Origin: Blautia parvula
GTDB taxonomy: Bacteria; Bacillota; Clostridia; Lachnospirales; Lachnospiraceae
Assembly: GCF_020215665.1 (NCBI RefSeq)
Contig: NZ_CP084061.1
Span: forward strand, 2,140,001-2,204,000
DNA length: 64,000 nt
Direction: 5' to 3'
The notes under the pieces are model-generated. The model saw nothing but the letters and a program-made list of their open reading frames with translations, was not told where the DNA came from and searched no databases. The position numbers were made by a program, and so were the translations under genes. Numbering within the stretch: the first letter of the stretch is position 1; the number at the start of each line of letters is the position of its first letter. Positions 1 to 9,581 of the stretch are shown piece by piece.

Positions 1-1410
1 GTTGGTCACATTCTGCTCATCCCTGCGGCTGTTGGTAGCCGGGTCGCCTGCGGTGAAGACGGCAAGCTGGCCTTTTTTTACAAGGCGTTTGCGTTTTACA
101 GTCTCCATGGCACTTGTCAGGATATTTTCTGTGGTGTCTTTTGTGTTGCCTTTCAGCGGTCTTACGCCCCAGTAGAGCTGCATCTTATGCTGCACAAACT
201 CGTTTGGCGTGATGGCATAGATGGGCATGGTCGGACGGAAACTGGATACCAGTCTTGCGGTCTTGCCTGACATGGTGGGGGTGATGATGCAGTCTGCATC
301 AATGTTTCTGGCCGTGCGGACAGACGCAATACCGATGGCACTGGAAACCAGAGTCTGTTTGTACATGGTCCTGTGCTGAATGTATTTGTCATAATCCACA
401 TGCTTCTCTGTATCCTCTGCGATCTCGCCCATCATGGTCAGCGCTTCCACAGGATATTTTCCCGCTGCAGTCTCCCCGGAGAGCATGACTGCGTCGGTGC
501 CGTCGTAGATGGCGTTTGCCACGTCCGCCACCTCTGCACGTGTGGGACGCGGGTTACGGATCATGGAATCCAGCATCTGTGTTGCTGTGATAACCGGAAT
601 ATAATTTTCATTGCATTTCTTGATGATCATCTTCTGGATATAGGGAACTTCCTGTGCCGGGATCTCCACGCCCAGGTCACCTCTGGCTACCATAATGCCG
701 TCGGCTGCCCCGATGATCTCGTCAATATTCTCAACACCTTCTGCATTCTCAATCTTGGCGATGATGGCAATCTGCTCCGCATGGTGCTCGTGGAGGATCT
801 TGCGGATTTCCTTGATGCCCGCTGCATTCCGGATGAAAGAGGCTGCAATAAAGTCAATATCCTGCTGAATGCCAAAGATAATATCTGCCTTGTCTTTCTC
901 TGTGATAGCCGGAAGCTTCACTCTTACATTCGGTACATTGACGCCCTTTTTCTCGCCCAGCTCACCGCCGTTTGCAACGGTGCAGACAATGTGATCTTTT
1001 TTTACGGTCTTTACATCCAGCTCGATAAGGCCGTCATCAATGAGGATCTTGTTGCCCGGTTTGACTTCTCTTGCCAGCCCGGGATAAGTGATGGAACATC
1101 CTTTTTCATTACCCACCGTCTCTTCCATATAGAGAGTAAAATCTGCGCCCTCTGTCAGAGTGACTTTCTTTCCGTCCTCCAGAACCCCGGTACGAATTTC
1201 CGGGCCTTTGGTATCCAGAAGAATAGCAACCGGTTTATCCAGCTCCTCCCTGACATTTTTCAGCAGGTTCATACGGTTTCTCTGCTCCTCGTAATCCCCG
1301 TGTGAAAAGTTGAAACGGGCCACATCCATGCCGTGTCTTACCAGGGCTTTCATTGTGGCTTTTTTGTCCGTATTCGGACCCATGGTACATACAATCTTCG
1401 TCTTGCGCAT
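1..1410 (-). CDS. pyk: Pyruvate kinase (3' end cut by window edge)
   Basis: Last step of glycolysis, phosphoenolpyruvate + ADP to pyruvate + ATP, cytosolic homotetramer. Reading leftward from an ATG at 1410 behind GGAGGAATT, 470 codons stay open to base 1. The N-terminus MRKTKIVCTMGP and the barrel motifs MDVARFNFSHG, AKIENAEGV, MVARGDLGVEIP and TATQMLDSM are all present in family order, followed by the start of the C-terminal allosteric domain. Usual length is about 478 residues, so only the last few codons should be missing, unless this is the longer form with an extra C-terminal phosphohistidine domain, which cannot be judged here. The rhomboid-like gene ends 9 bases upstream on the same strand. 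Confidence 0.95.
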   Translation of the reverse strand, partial: MRKTKIVCTMGPNTDKKATMKALVRHGMDVARFNFSHGDYEEQRNRMNLLKNVREELDKPVAILLDTKGPEIRTGVLEDGKKVTLTEGADFTLYMEETVGNEKGCSITYPGLAREVKPGNKILIDDGLIELDVKTVKKDHIVCTVANGGELGEKKGVNVPNVRVKLPAITEKDKADIIFGIQQDIDFIAASFIRNAAGIKEIRKILHEHHAEQIAIIAKIENAEGVENIDEIIGAADGIMVARGDLGVEIPAQEVPYIQKMIIKKCNENYIPVITATQMLDSMIRNPRPTRAEVADVANAIYDGTDAVMLSGETAAGKYPVEALTMMGEIAEDTEKHVDYDKYIQHRTMYKQTLVSSAIGIASVRTARNIDADCIITPTMSGKTARLVSSFRPTMPIYAITPNEFVQHKMQLYWGVRPLKGNTKDTTENILTSAMETVKRKRLVKKGQLAVFTAGDPATNSRRDEQNVTN

Positions 1411-1419
1411 AAATTCCTC

Positions 1420-2265
1420 CTATTTTATATGTTCATGAGTAAAAAGATGATCCTGACAGTATTCGTAATTGCCGTTGCATTTGGAACAGAAGCGGAACTC
1501 CAGGTTATCCCCGTCCTTCTCTGTCCTGCCGCATATGGCGCATTTATGCTTTGTCACACCCGGTGCCATTTTGGGATGGACTGCCTTTTGGAACTGCTGC
1601 CGCCTGTGTACTTCTTTCGGATTGATATGGCTGTAATTCCTGGTGGCAAAAAAGAACACGATAAAGTTCAGCAGGGACGCGATGATCATCATCCTGATGG
1701 ACCAGATCGGTGTCTGTATAAAATTATAGACCAGGTATGCAACATCCAGATACGCCAGCCATTTGATCTTCACCGGAATCACAAAGTACAGAAGAAGCTG
1801 CATATCCGGGTAACTGGCTGCAAAAGCCAGGAAAATGGACAGGTTGATATAATATGTGGAGATCGCTGCCATTCCGTAAAGGGAATTCATGGGTCCCTGA
1901 ATAAAATAGAGCAGAAATGCACCGATGATAGTGCTTAAAATACCTCCTAAGATATAGACATTGTACCTGAAATCCCCCCATGTCTTCTCCAGTGAAGTTC
2001 CCAGGGAATAGTAAAGTGCAAGCATGATGATGGTAAAAATATTAAGCCCGGAGGGCGGAATCAAAAGCCAACTCACAAGTCTCCATATCTGTCCGTGCAG
2101 AATGTGGCCGGGGCTCAGCATCAGATAAGCGCTGAAAGGAATTCCGGTAACTGTGCCCAGAAAAGAAAGTACATATCCGATCACATAAAGCAGGATGATG
2201 TACTTTGTCAGATTTCTGATAGCAAAACGACCGCATTTCCTTTCCATTTTGTTCAAAAAATTCAT
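1420..2265 (-). CDS. Rhomboid-fold membrane protein, probably proteolytically inactive, with C-terminal Cys/His zinc ribbon
   Basis: 281 residues, start at 2265 behind GAGGAG. About six hydrophobic segments are visible between residues 20 and 210. A rhomboid L1-loop signature is present (W61-R62 in QIWRLVSWLL), followed by YYSLGTSLEKTWG, which matches the rhomboid helix-2 LGxxLExxwG pattern. The catalytic GxSG motif expected in the fourth helix is absent: the equivalent stretch reads GMAAIST, so peptidase activity is doubtful. The soluble tail has two CxxC pairs (C242/C245, C260/C263) followed by C270, H273, H277 and H279, suggesting one or two zinc sites. Membrane anchoring with a cytosolic or extracytoplasmic zinc module is inference; the function is unknown. 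Confidence 0.75.
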   Translation of the reverse strand: MNFLNKMERKCGRFAIRNLTKYIILLYVIGYVLSFLGTVTGIPFSAYLMLSPGHILHGQIWRLVSWLLIPPSGLNIFTIIMLALYYSLGTSLEKTWGDFRYNVYILGGILSTIIGAFLLYFIQGPMNSLYGMAAISTYYINLSIFLAFAASYPDMQLLLYFVIPVKIKWLAYLDVAYLVYNFIQTPIWSIRMMIIASLLNFIVFFFATRNYSHINPKEVHRRQQFQKAVHPKMAPGVTKHKCAICGRTEKDGDNLEFRFCSKCNGNYEYCQDHLFTHEHIK

Positions 2266-2318
2266 ATATTCTCCTCGTTTCTGATATCAGTATTCCCCCC
2301 TCAGGGAAACTCTTCCAA

Positions 2319-3260
2319 TTAGAAAAGGTTTTTCTTGGAGAAGATCAATGCAACCAGTAAGCTCAGAACCAGGGACAGCACAATGACGATCACGAACCCA
2401 TAAGGGCTCCCCGCAAAAGGCATCCCCGATGTGTTCACATTCATACCGTATGCACTGAATATCATGGTCGGAATCGACATGACAATGGTTACGGTTGCCA
2501 GAAACTTCATGACAATATTCAGATTGTTGGAAATAACAGAGGCAAAGGCATCCATCATTCCGGAAAGAATACCGCTGTAAATATTGGCCATCTCAATGGC
2601 CTGCTTATTCTCCACAATGACGTCCTCCAAAAGGTCCGTGTCATCGGGATACTGTTTGATCCGTTCCACTTTCAAAAGCTTCTCCAGCACCACCTCATTG
2701 GAACGCAGGGATGTGGTAAAGTACACCAGGGACTTTTCCAGCTCCAGAAGCTCGATCAGCTCCTGATTCCTGGTAGAAGCGTGAAGCTTCCCTTCCACTT
2801 CCTCGCTCTTTTTATCTATGATGCGCAGATAATGCAGGAACATACTGGCATTGTTATATAAGATCTGCAGGATAAATCTGGTCTTCATATAAGTATAAAA
2901 GTTCCGCACGCGGCCGTCCATAAATTTACCCAGCACTGAGATATCCTCCAGACACACAGTGAAGATCATTTCATTGGTCACAATGATGGACAGAGGGATG
3001 GTTCCGTACCAGTCCTTTTCGCCCCTCTCCTCAATGATGGGGGTGTCAACCAGGATGAGTGTGTAATTGTCCTCCACCTCTATACGGGAGCGCTCTTCCT
3101 CATCCAGAGGTGCACGCAGATCGTCCACCTCTATCTGGTACTTGTTGGAAATCTCAAAAATCTCTGTTGCTGTCGGATCTGTGAGAGCGATCCAGCATCC
3201 CTCGCTGGCTTCCTCCACCTGATGCATTTTTCCGTCTATCGTTTTAAAAATTCTGATCAT
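2319..3260 (-). CDS. corA: CorA-family magnesium/divalent cation channel
   Basis: Pentameric inner-membrane Mg2+/Co2+ channel. 313 residues from the ATG at 3260, chosen over an ATG five codons upstream because GGGAGATAAC lies just before it. The long acidic and helical cytoplasmic N-domain (residues 1-245) contains the usual alpha-helical stalk. Two C-terminal transmembrane helices follow, and the first ends in the diagnostic YGMN motif before the periplasmic loop. The C-terminus is short and basic (SKKNLF). A two-part hairpin lies directly upstream in the leader. It sits downstream of the lactonase-like gene on the same strand. Confidence 0.92.
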   Translation of the reverse strand: MIRIFKTIDGKMHQVEEASEGCWIALTDPTATEIFEISNKYQIEVDDLRAPLDEEERSRIEVEDNYTLILVDTPIIEERGEKDWYGTIPLSIIVTNEMIFTVCLEDISVLGKFMDGRVRNFYTYMKTRFILQILYNNASMFLHYLRIIDKKSEEVEGKLHASTRNQELIELLELEKSLVYFTTSLRSNEVVLEKLLKVERIKQYPDDTDLLEDVIVENKQAIEMANIYSGILSGMMDAFASVISNNLNIVMKFLATVTIVMSIPTMIFSAYGMNVNTSGMPFAGSPYGFVIVIVLSLVLSLLVALIFSKKNLF

Positions 3261-3276
3261 GTTATCTCCCTTCACG

Positions 3277-3321
3277 CCCCATAAACGGGCGCAAAGATAT
3301 CAGATGCGCCTGCCTATGGGG
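3277..3321 (-). promoter_or_regulatory. Two-part leader hairpin before corA
   Basis: An outer 7-bp stem (CCCCATA/TATGGGG) and an inner 6-bp stem (GGCGCA/TGCGCC) are separated by a small internal loop. The element ends 16 bases before the corA start codon, next to its Shine-Dalgarno. It could stabilise the transcript or modulate translation. It does not match an M-box as far as can be judged by eye. Confidence 0.4.
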
Positions 3322-3398
3322 TTTCTACTCTTTATTTTGCTTTCTTGATTCGTATTCCCGGGACAAGGCCCACCTTCCATGATAACACTTCCTTTCTC

Positions 3399-4457
3399 CT
3401 ATTCTTCCTCACATTTGTGGAAGATAATACTGTTTGGTGTCTCCACCTTCAAAGGTTTCCCCTTCATAACCAACAGCTTGTTTTCATAATCAATGGTAAA
3501 TGTGGTGATAGAGTTGGACTCATGGTTCACCACTGCCAGATGTTTCCCGTCCGGGAATACATCCAGATCCTTTGGATACTCGCCGCTGATGGGCAGTATA
3601 AACTGTTTTTCCAGACTGCCGGTCTCCTCATCCACTTTGTACATGGAAACCGTATCTTCACCTGCTGTGGAGCAGAAGAGATACTCACCGTCCGGTGACA
3701 GGCACATGCCGGATGTGGCATCGTGCGTCTCATCATCGTGGGATACCAGCGTGCTCTCTGTCTGAATCAGCTCGAAAACAGGATTCTTGCCGCTTCCGTC
3801 GTAGCGGTATACCTGCACCTCATTGCTCAGCTCAAAATTCAGGAATGCATATTTGCCGTTGGGACTGAATTTGATCAGTCTCGGTCCGGACTCCCTCACA
3901 CAGCGCAGTACATCCACAAGCTCCAGCTTGCTGGTCCTGTTATTGACACGGTAGATCTTCATCTGGTCGATTCCGTTGTCCACTGCACAGAGATATTTTC
4001 CGTCCGGTGTAGGACGCACACAGCTTACATGGGGACGGAAGTTTCTCTCCGCCACGCTTCCCAGTCCTCTGTGGAATACCCCGTCCATGACGCTTCCCAG
4101 GCGTCCGTCCCTGTGGGTATGTACCACGGTAACCTTACCGTCGTGATAACCTGCCACATAGAGATATTTTCCTTCCTTGTCGGTGGACAGGTGGCAGCCT
4201 CTCATTCCGTCAATGTCTACTTTATTAATAAAGGTAAGATCTCCGTCCGGATCAATTGAAAATACGGCAACTCCTTCGTCGGCAATGGAATAGAGATATT
4301 TCCCATTTAATGATATGGCCAGGTGGGAGGAATTATTTACAGGAATGACTTTTCGCTCTGTAAGTGTCCCCTCTTCTACATTTACATCATATAAATGGAT
4401 TCCGATACTGCTTCCATGGGTATACGTTCCAACATATGCAACATACTTCTCTTTCAT
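3399..4457 (-). CDS. pgl: Lactonase-family beta-propeller, 6-phosphogluconolactonase-like
   Basis: 352 residues, the usual size for the YbhE/Pgl seven-bladed propeller family that hydrolyses 6-phosphogluconolactone in the oxidative pentose phosphate pathway. The N-terminus YVAYVGTYTHGSSIGIHLYD is typical. Repeated blade motifs of the form SPDGKYL or PNGKYAF occur throughout (for example LSPDGEYLFCSTAGEDTVS and FPDGKHLAVVNHESNSI). The start at 4457 has AGGAGGG about ten bases upstream. No signal peptide, so it is cytosolic. The family also includes lactonases of other specificity and muconate-cycloisomerase-like proteins, so the substrate is inferred. Confidence 0.82.
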   Translation of the reverse strand: MKEKYVAYVGTYTHGSSIGIHLYDVNVEEGTLTERKVIPVNNSSHLAISLNGKYLYSIADEGVAVFSIDPDGDLTFINKVDIDGMRGCHLSTDKEGKYLYVAGYHDGKVTVVHTHRDGRLGSVMDGVFHRGLGSVAERNFRPHVSCVRPTPDGKYLCAVDNGIDQMKIYRVNNRTSKLELVDVLRCVRESGPRLIKFSPNGKYAFLNFELSNEVQVYRYDGSGKNPVFELIQTESTLVSHDDETHDATSGMCLSPDGEYLFCSTAGEDTVSMYKVDEETGSLEKQFILPISGEYPKDLDVFPDGKHLAVVNHESNSITTFTIDYENKLLVMKGKPLKVETPNSIIFHKCEEE

Positions 4458-4594
4458 TTATGCAATACCCTCCTGTTTTATTCTGATTCTCCCCGGTTGG
4501 CGGAATTTTCAGCCGCTATCCGTGGTCTAACGACATTCTACCACAAACTTTTTCTTTATACAATGCAATTCCCGCTAAATTCGCAACATTTATG

Positions 4595-4622
4595 TTGACA
4601 AGGTTTGTGTGTTTAGTATAAT
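4595..4622 (+). promoter_or_regulatory. Sigma-A promoter of the pot operon
   Basis: Consensus TTGACA at 4595-4600 and consensus TATAAT at 4617-4622, with 16 bases between. The transcript would begin near 4629, giving a leader of about 75 bases before potA. Confidence 0.85.
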
Positions 4623-4705
4623 GAAATTCAGAGTCTTTCCACGGTCAGGCCGGTTTTACGGGACAGATTCTGCATTTATTTCATATCACGTAAAGGAGAA
4701 CGCGA

Positions 4706-5779
4706 ATGAACCATACACTGGTGGATTTAATTGACATTTCCAAAGGATTTGGCGATCAGATTGTTCTGGACAAGCTGAATCTCTCCATCCGGGAAAATGA
4801 ATTTCTTACCCTTTTAGGCCCCAGCGGCTGCGGTAAGACAACCACTCTCCGTATCCTGGGCGGTTTTGAAACGCCGGATTTCGGACAGGTTATTTTTGAC
4901 GGAGAGGATATTACCAATCTTCCGCCCAATAAGCGAAATCTGAACACCGTATTCCAGAAATACGCCCTGTTCTCCCACATGAATATAGAAGAAAATATTG
5001 CTTTTGGTTTAAAAATTGCCGGAAAGAGCAACGCTTATATCAAAGACAAGATCAAATACGCACTGAAACTGGTAAATCTTGAGGGCTTTGAAAACCGTCT
5101 GCCTGACTCTTTAAGCGGCGGCCAGCAGCAGCGTGTAGCCATAGCCCGCGCCATTGTAAATGAGCCGCGTCTTCTGCTATTGGATGAGCCTCTGGGCGCT
5201 CTGGATCTGAAGCTGCGCCAGGACATGCAGTATGAGCTGATCCGCCTGAAAAATGAGCTGGGCATTACCTTTATCTACGTGACCCACGATCAGGAAGAAG
5301 CACTTACCATGTCAGACACCATCGTGGTCATGAACCAGGGATATATCCAGCAGATGGGGTCCCCTGAGGATATCTACAATGAGCCGCAGAACGCATTTGT
5401 AGCCGACTTTATCGGCGAGAGTAATATTATAGAAGGTACTATGCTTGAGGACAGGCTGGTGAAGATCCTGGGTGCCAAGTTCCCCTGTGTGGACGAAGGC
5501 TTTGGCCGCAACAGACCCGTTGACGTTGTCATCCGGCCCGAGGATGTGGACCTGGTGAAGCCTGAGGAGGGCACGATCCAGGGCGTTGTCTCCCATCTGA
5601 TCTTCAAAGGCGTCCACTATGAAATGGAAGTCCAGGCAAACGGGTTTGAATGGCTGGTACACAGCACAGACATGTTCCCGGTAGGCCAGAAAGTCGGTAT
5701 CCATGTGGACCCCTTCGACATCCAGATCATGCACAAGCCGGTATCGGAGGACGAGGAGGCCATAGGAGTGAATGAATAG
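4706..5779 (+). CDS. potA: Spermidine/putrescine ABC transporter ATPase
   Basis: ATP-hydrolysing subunit of a polyamine importer, cytosolic face of the membrane. 357 residues, start behind AAGGAGAACGCG. Walker [10 protein letters not shown] is near residue 40, the ABC signature LSGGQQQR near 137, Walker [13 protein letters not shown] just after, and the switch histidine in THDQEEAL. The C-terminal part (about residue 240 onward) forms the TOBE-type regulatory domain. It opens a three-gene operon and its last codons overlap potB by 8 bases. It terminates with TAG, which matters when judging the amber codon in dctP further right. Confidence 0.96.
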   Translation: MNHTLVDLIDISKGFGDQIVLDKLNLSIRENEFLTLLGPSGCGKTTTLRILGGFETPDFGQVIFDGEDITNLPPNKRNLNTVFQKYALFSHMNIEENIAFGLKIAGKSNAYIKDKIKYALKLVNLEGFENRLPDSLSGGQQQRVAIARAIVNEPRLLLLDEPLGALDLKLRQDMQYELIRLKNELGITFIYVTHDQEEALTMSDTIVVMNQGYIQQMGSPEDIYNEPQNAFVADFIGESNIIEGTMLEDRLVKILGAKFPCVDEGFGRNRPVDVVIRPEDVDLVKPEEGTIQGVVSHLIFKGVHYEMEVQANGFEWLVHSTDMFPVGQKVGIHVDPFDIQIMHKPVSEDEEAIGVNE

Positions 5780-6587
5780 AAAAAAATTACTGACCGGACC
5801 TTATTTTTTCTGGGCCGTGGCCTTTATTCTGATTCCCCTCGCCATGGTCTTATATTATGGTCTGACAGATGTGGACGGCCATCTGACTTATGAAAATCTT
5901 CTGGCCATCGGGACAGTGGAGAATTTCAAGGCCCTGTGCCTCTCCCTGCTGCTCTCCATTGTCAGTACAGCCATCTGTCTGTTGTTAGCCTACCCTCTTG
6001 CCATGATTTTATCCGGCATGAAGGTAAATCAGACCAGTTTTATTGTGTTGATCTTCATTCTGCCCATGTGGATGAATTTTCTGCTGCGCACCATGGCCTG
6101 GCAGACCCTGCTGGAGAAAAACGGCGTCATCAACCAGCTTCTGGGCTTTCTGCACCTGCCCTCCATTCAGCTCATCAACACGCCCTATGCCATCATCCTG
6201 GGTATGGTGTACAACTTCCTGCCTTTCATGGTGCTGCCCCTCTACAATGTGCTGTCCAAGATTGACAAGGACGTCATCTTCGCAGCCAGAGATTTGGGGG
6301 CCACGGAATTGTATACCTTCCGGAAGATCATCTTCCCTCTCAGCCTTCCCGGCGTGGTGAGCGGTGTCATCATGGTATTTGTGCCTGCTCTCACCACATT
6401 TGTCATCTCCGATCTGTTGGGCGGAAGCAAGATCCTGCTCATCGGAAATGTCATTGAACAGAAGTTCAAACAGGGCAGCAACTGGCATGTGGGAAGCGGA
6501 CTTTCTCTGGTGCTGATGGTCTTTATCCTGATCAGCATGGTGGTCACCACCAAGTATGACAAAGATGGACAAGGAGGTATGTTCTGA
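5772..6587 (+). CDS. potB: Spermidine/putrescine ABC transporter permease PotB
   Basis: 271 residues with about six transmembrane helices. The EAA loop that contacts the ATPase is visible near residue 170 ([25 protein letters not shown]). The N-terminus [22 protein letters not shown] is the usual first helix of PotB/PotH proteins. The start overlaps the potA end and is preceded by AGGAG inside potA. The stop shares one base with the potCD start, so the three genes are probably translationally coupled. Confidence 0.95.
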   Translation: MNRKKLLTGPYFFWAVAFILIPLAMVLYYGLTDVDGHLTYENLLAIGTVENFKALCLSLLLSIVSTAICLLLAYPLAMILSGMKVNQTSFIVLIFILPMWMNFLLRTMAWQTLLEKNGVINQLLGFLHLPSIQLINTPYAIILGMVYNFLPFMVLPLYNVLSKIDKDVIFAARDLGATELYTFRKIIFPLSLPGVVSGVIMVFVPALTTFVISDLLGGSKILLIGNVIEQKFKQGSNWHVGSGLSLVLMVFILISMVVTTKYDKDGQGGMF

Positions 6588-8458
6588 TGAAGAAGACAGC
6601 CAGAAATATATATTTGGCGCTTATTCTGATCCTCATGTACGCGCCGATCGTGACACTTATGATCCTCTCCTTCAATGCCTCCAAATCGCGCTCCAAATGG
6701 GGCGGATTTACCCTGCAGTGGTATAGCTCCCTGTTCCGGGATGATGCCATTATGAGTGCCCTTTACAACACCCTTGTCATTGCATTTTTATCGGCAATAC
6801 TGGCGACTCTCATCGGAACCTGTGCTTCCATCGGCATTAATTCCATGAAGAGCAGATGGCGTACAGTATTTATGGGAGTCACCAATATTCCCATACTGAA
6901 TTCTGACATTGTGACCGGTATTTCCCTCATGCTTCTGTTTATTGCATGCAGGTTTACCCTGGGCTTTTCCACCATTTTAATGGCACACATAACCTTCAAT
7001 ATCCCCTATGTGATCCTGAGCGTTATGCCGAAGCTGAAGCAGACCAACAAGAGCACTTATGAGGCCGCCAGAGACCTGGGCGCAGGCCCTTTCCAGGCAT
7101 TTATGAAGGTAGTGTTCCCGGATATCCTTCCCGGTGTGCTGTCAGGATTTCTCATGGCTTTTACCATGTCCCTGGATGATTTTATCATCACGCATTTTAC
7201 CAAGGGACCCGGGGTGGATACCCTGTCCACCAAGATATATTCCGAGGTGCGGAAGGGCATCCGGCCGGAGATGTACGCGCTCTCCACTCTGCTCTTTTTA
7301 TCTGTCATGGTCATTATGATCCTGGTAAATTCAGCCCCCAAAGAGCCGGATAAAAAGCTCAGCTTAGAGCTTGAAAATGAAAAGAAGAAGCTCCCTCTGC
7401 GCCAGGTCATTCCGGCAGCACTTGTCATCCTTGTGGCAGGCGCAGGATTTCTTTTCCATCTGGGAAGCAAAGGAAGCGTGTCCGATGAAAAGCTGATCGT
7501 GTATAACTGGGGGGAATATCTGGACCCTGAGGTCATAGATATCTTCGAGGAGGAGACCGGTATAACCGTCACCTATGAGGAGTACGAGACCAATGAGATC
7601 ATGTATCCGAAAATCATGTCAAAGGCCATTGCCTACGATGTGGTCTGCCCCTCTGATTATATGATCCAGCGTATGCGGGAGAACGACCTACTGGCCAAGA
7701 TCAACTGGGACAATGTGCCCAACATCAAGAACATTGACCCCACCTATATGGAACAGTCCAGGAGCTTTGACCCGGAAAACGAATACTCAGTGCCCTACTG
7801 TGTCGGCACTGTGGGCATTCTCTACAACAAGACCATGGTCAAAGAAAAGGTGGATAGCTGGGATATTCTCTGGGATGAAAAATACAGGGACAGTATCCTC
7901 ATGCAGGATTCCGTCCGGGATGCCTTCGCGGTTGCCCTGAAGCGCAGGGGATATTCCCTGAACTCCGTAGTCGTGGACGAGCTGATCCAGGCCACGGATG
8001 ATCTGATCGCGCAGAAACCTCTGGTCCAGGCCTATGTGGTGGACCAGGTCAGGGATAAGATGATCGGAAATGAGGCTGCGCTGGGCGTTATCTATTCCGG
8101 CGAAGCCCTCTATACCCAAAGGGAGAACCCGAATCTGGAATATGTGATTCCCAAAGAGGGGACTAACGTATGGATTGATTCCTGGGTGATCCCATCCAAT
8201 GCGCAGAATAAGGAAAACGCGGAAAAATTCATCAATTTCCTCTGCCGCCCGGATATTGCGCTGATGAACTTTGAGTACATCACCTACGCAACACCAAACA
8301 AAGCTGCCAGAGATCTGATCGAGGATGACAGCATCCGAAACAGCAGAGTGCTCTTCCCCGAAGCAGAAGATCTGAAGGGAAGCGAGACCTTCCAGTTCCT
8401 GGGCGATGAAGCAGACTCATACTACAATGAACTGTGGAACAAGGTAAAATCCAAGTAA
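6587..8458 (+). CDS. potCD: Fused polyamine permease and substrate-binding protein PotCD
   Basis: 623 residues joining two proteins that are separate in enterobacteria. Residues 1 to about 255 are a PotC-type permease with six helices and an EAA loop (YEAARDLGAGPFQAFMKVVFP). A charged linker (about 255-272) is followed by one extra transmembrane segment (about 276-293). Residues 300-623 are a PotD-type periplasmic-binding domain starting EKLIVYNWGEYLDPEVIDIFEEE. The binding domain is therefore tethered outside the cell by a membrane helix rather than a lipid anchor. Similar fusions are known in Firmicutes. The ORF is uninterrupted and shows no frameshift. Confidence 0.93.
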   Translation: MKKTARNIYLALILILMYAPIVTLMILSFNASKSRSKWGGFTLQWYSSLFRDDAIMSALYNTLVIAFLSAILATLIGTCASIGINSMKSRWRTVFMGVTNIPILNSDIVTGISLMLLFIACRFTLGFSTILMAHITFNIPYVILSVMPKLKQTNKSTYEAARDLGAGPFQAFMKVVFPDILPGVLSGFLMAFTMSLDDFIITHFTKGPGVDTLSTKIYSEVRKGIRPEMYALSTLLFLSVMVIMILVNSAPKEPDKKLSLELENEKKKLPLRQVIPAALVILVAGAGFLFHLGSKGSVSDEKLIVYNWGEYLDPEVIDIFEEETGITVTYEEYETNEIMYPKIMSKAIAYDVVCPSDYMIQRMRENDLLAKINWDNVPNIKNIDPTYMEQSRSFDPENEYSVPYCVGTVGILYNKTMVKEKVDSWDILWDEKYRDSILMQDSVRDAFAVALKRRGYSLNSVVVDELIQATDDLIAQKPLVQAYVVDQVRDKMIGNEAALGVIYSGEALYTQRENPNLEYVIPKEGTNVWIDSWVIPSNAQNKENAEKFINFLCRPDIALMNFEYITYATPNKAARDLIEDDSIRNSRVLFPEAEDLKGSETFQFLGDEADSYYNELWNKVKSK

Positions 8459-8519
8459 CCGGGAAGGCATTGCCGTACGGCTTATGTGGAACCTTTTCCG
8501 CAGCCAAACAGGAGTTTTT

Positions 8520-9428
8520 ATGAATCGGACATTGATCTACAAGATAGAAGAAAAGGATTCCCCCTGCACGGTGGAATCCTTTTTAAAAGCCAGGGGATAT
8601 TCCCGGCAGATTATCATTCAATTGAAAAAAAACGATGACGGCATAACGGTAAACGGCAGATGGGCCTATGTCAAGACCATGCTCCGCACCGGGGATGAGC
8701 TGAAGATCTTTCTGGAGGAAATGCAGTCCTCAGAACATATCCGTCCGGTTTTGCTGCCCTTAACGATCGTCTGGGAGGATGAGGATATTCTGGTTATCAA
8801 TAAGCCCGCCGATATGCCGGTACATCCCTCCGTCAACAACTATGACAATACCCTCGCCAATGCAGTAGCGCATTATTACCGGTCGGCCGGAGAAGAATTT
8901 ATCTTTCGCTGCATCAACCGCCTGGATCGGGATACCACCGGCCTATTGATCGTGGCTAAAAATGCTCTGAGCGCCTCCTTATTGTCCTCGCAGATGAAAA
9001 AGCGGCAGATCCACAGGACTTATCTGGCTCTCTGCGACGGTATCCTCCCGTCGTCTCAGGGGACCATAGACGCTCCCATTGCCAGAAAGGAAGGTTCGGC
9101 CATTGAGCGGTGTGTGGATCTTGAAAGAGGAGAACGGGCAGTCACACACTACAAAGTGCTGGAAACACGCCGCCATGTGACACTGGCCGAGCTTCATCTG
9201 GAGACAGGGCGCACCCACCAGATCCGGGTGCACATGCAGTATCTGGGCGCCCCGCTGCTTGGGGATTATCTCTATCATCCGGATTTCACCTGCATATCCA
9301 GGGTTGCCCTCCACTCCTCCGCGCTTGCGTTTACCCATCCCATTACCCGGGAACCCATGCAGTTTCGTGTACCGCTGCCCAAGGACATGGCAGAAGCATT
9401 TTATCAAGCCGGATATGGCAGCATCTGA
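8520..9428 (+). CDS. RluA-family 23S rRNA/tRNA pseudouridine synthase
   Basis: Isomerises uridine to pseudouridine in structured RNA. 302 residues from the ATG at 8520 (AGGAG six bases upstream); a longer reading from 8484 has no ribosome binding site. An S4-like N-terminal half (LKARGYSRQIIIQLKKNDDG) is followed by the catalytic domain with INRLDRDTTGLLIVAKN, whose central aspartate is the nucleophile, and by TGRTHQIRVHMQYLG. It follows potCD after 61 bases but does not look functionally linked. The target position (RluC/D-like) cannot be assigned. Confidence 0.9.
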   Translation: MNRTLIYKIEEKDSPCTVESFLKARGYSRQIIIQLKKNDDGITVNGRWAYVKTMLRTGDELKIFLEEMQSSEHIRPVLLPLTIVWEDEDILVINKPADMPVHPSVNNYDNTLANAVAHYYRSAGEEFIFRCINRLDRDTTGLLIVAKNALSASLLSSQMKKRQIHRTYLALCDGILPSSQGTIDAPIARKEGSAIERCVDLERGERAVTHYKVLETRRHVTLAELHLETGRTHQIRVHMQYLGAPLLGDYLYHPDFTCISRVALHSSALAFTHPITREPMQFRVPLPKDMAEAFYQAGYGSI

Positions 9429-9456
9429 AAAACCGTTCCTGACATGTAACTTTCTG

Positions 9457-9484
9457 TTTCATTCTCTTCCAGAAGTGCTATAAT
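9457..9484 (+). promoter_or_regulatory. Possible promoter before the small protein at 9582
   Basis: A perfect -10 box TATAAT at 9479-9484 with a weak -35 (TTTCAT, 16 bases upstream). It lies about 100 bases before the start codon. Confidence 0.4.
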
Positions 9485-9581
9485 GAGAATTATAAACTAT
9501 ATCATGTATTTATAACGGTAAACTGTTCTTCCGTCAAAAGCCTGAACAGTCTCACCGGCATCTATCAAGGGAGGAATTCAA

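Noticed and set aside
373-1305. Long plus-strand open frame of 310 codons
   Set aside because: It is antisense to the well-supported pyruvate kinase, has no ribosome binding site and a cysteine/histidine-rich composition typical of a shadow frame.
1333-1938. Plus-strand open frame opposite the rhomboid-like gene
   Set aside because: No start signal and no recognisable domain; the minus strand encodes a coherent membrane protein.
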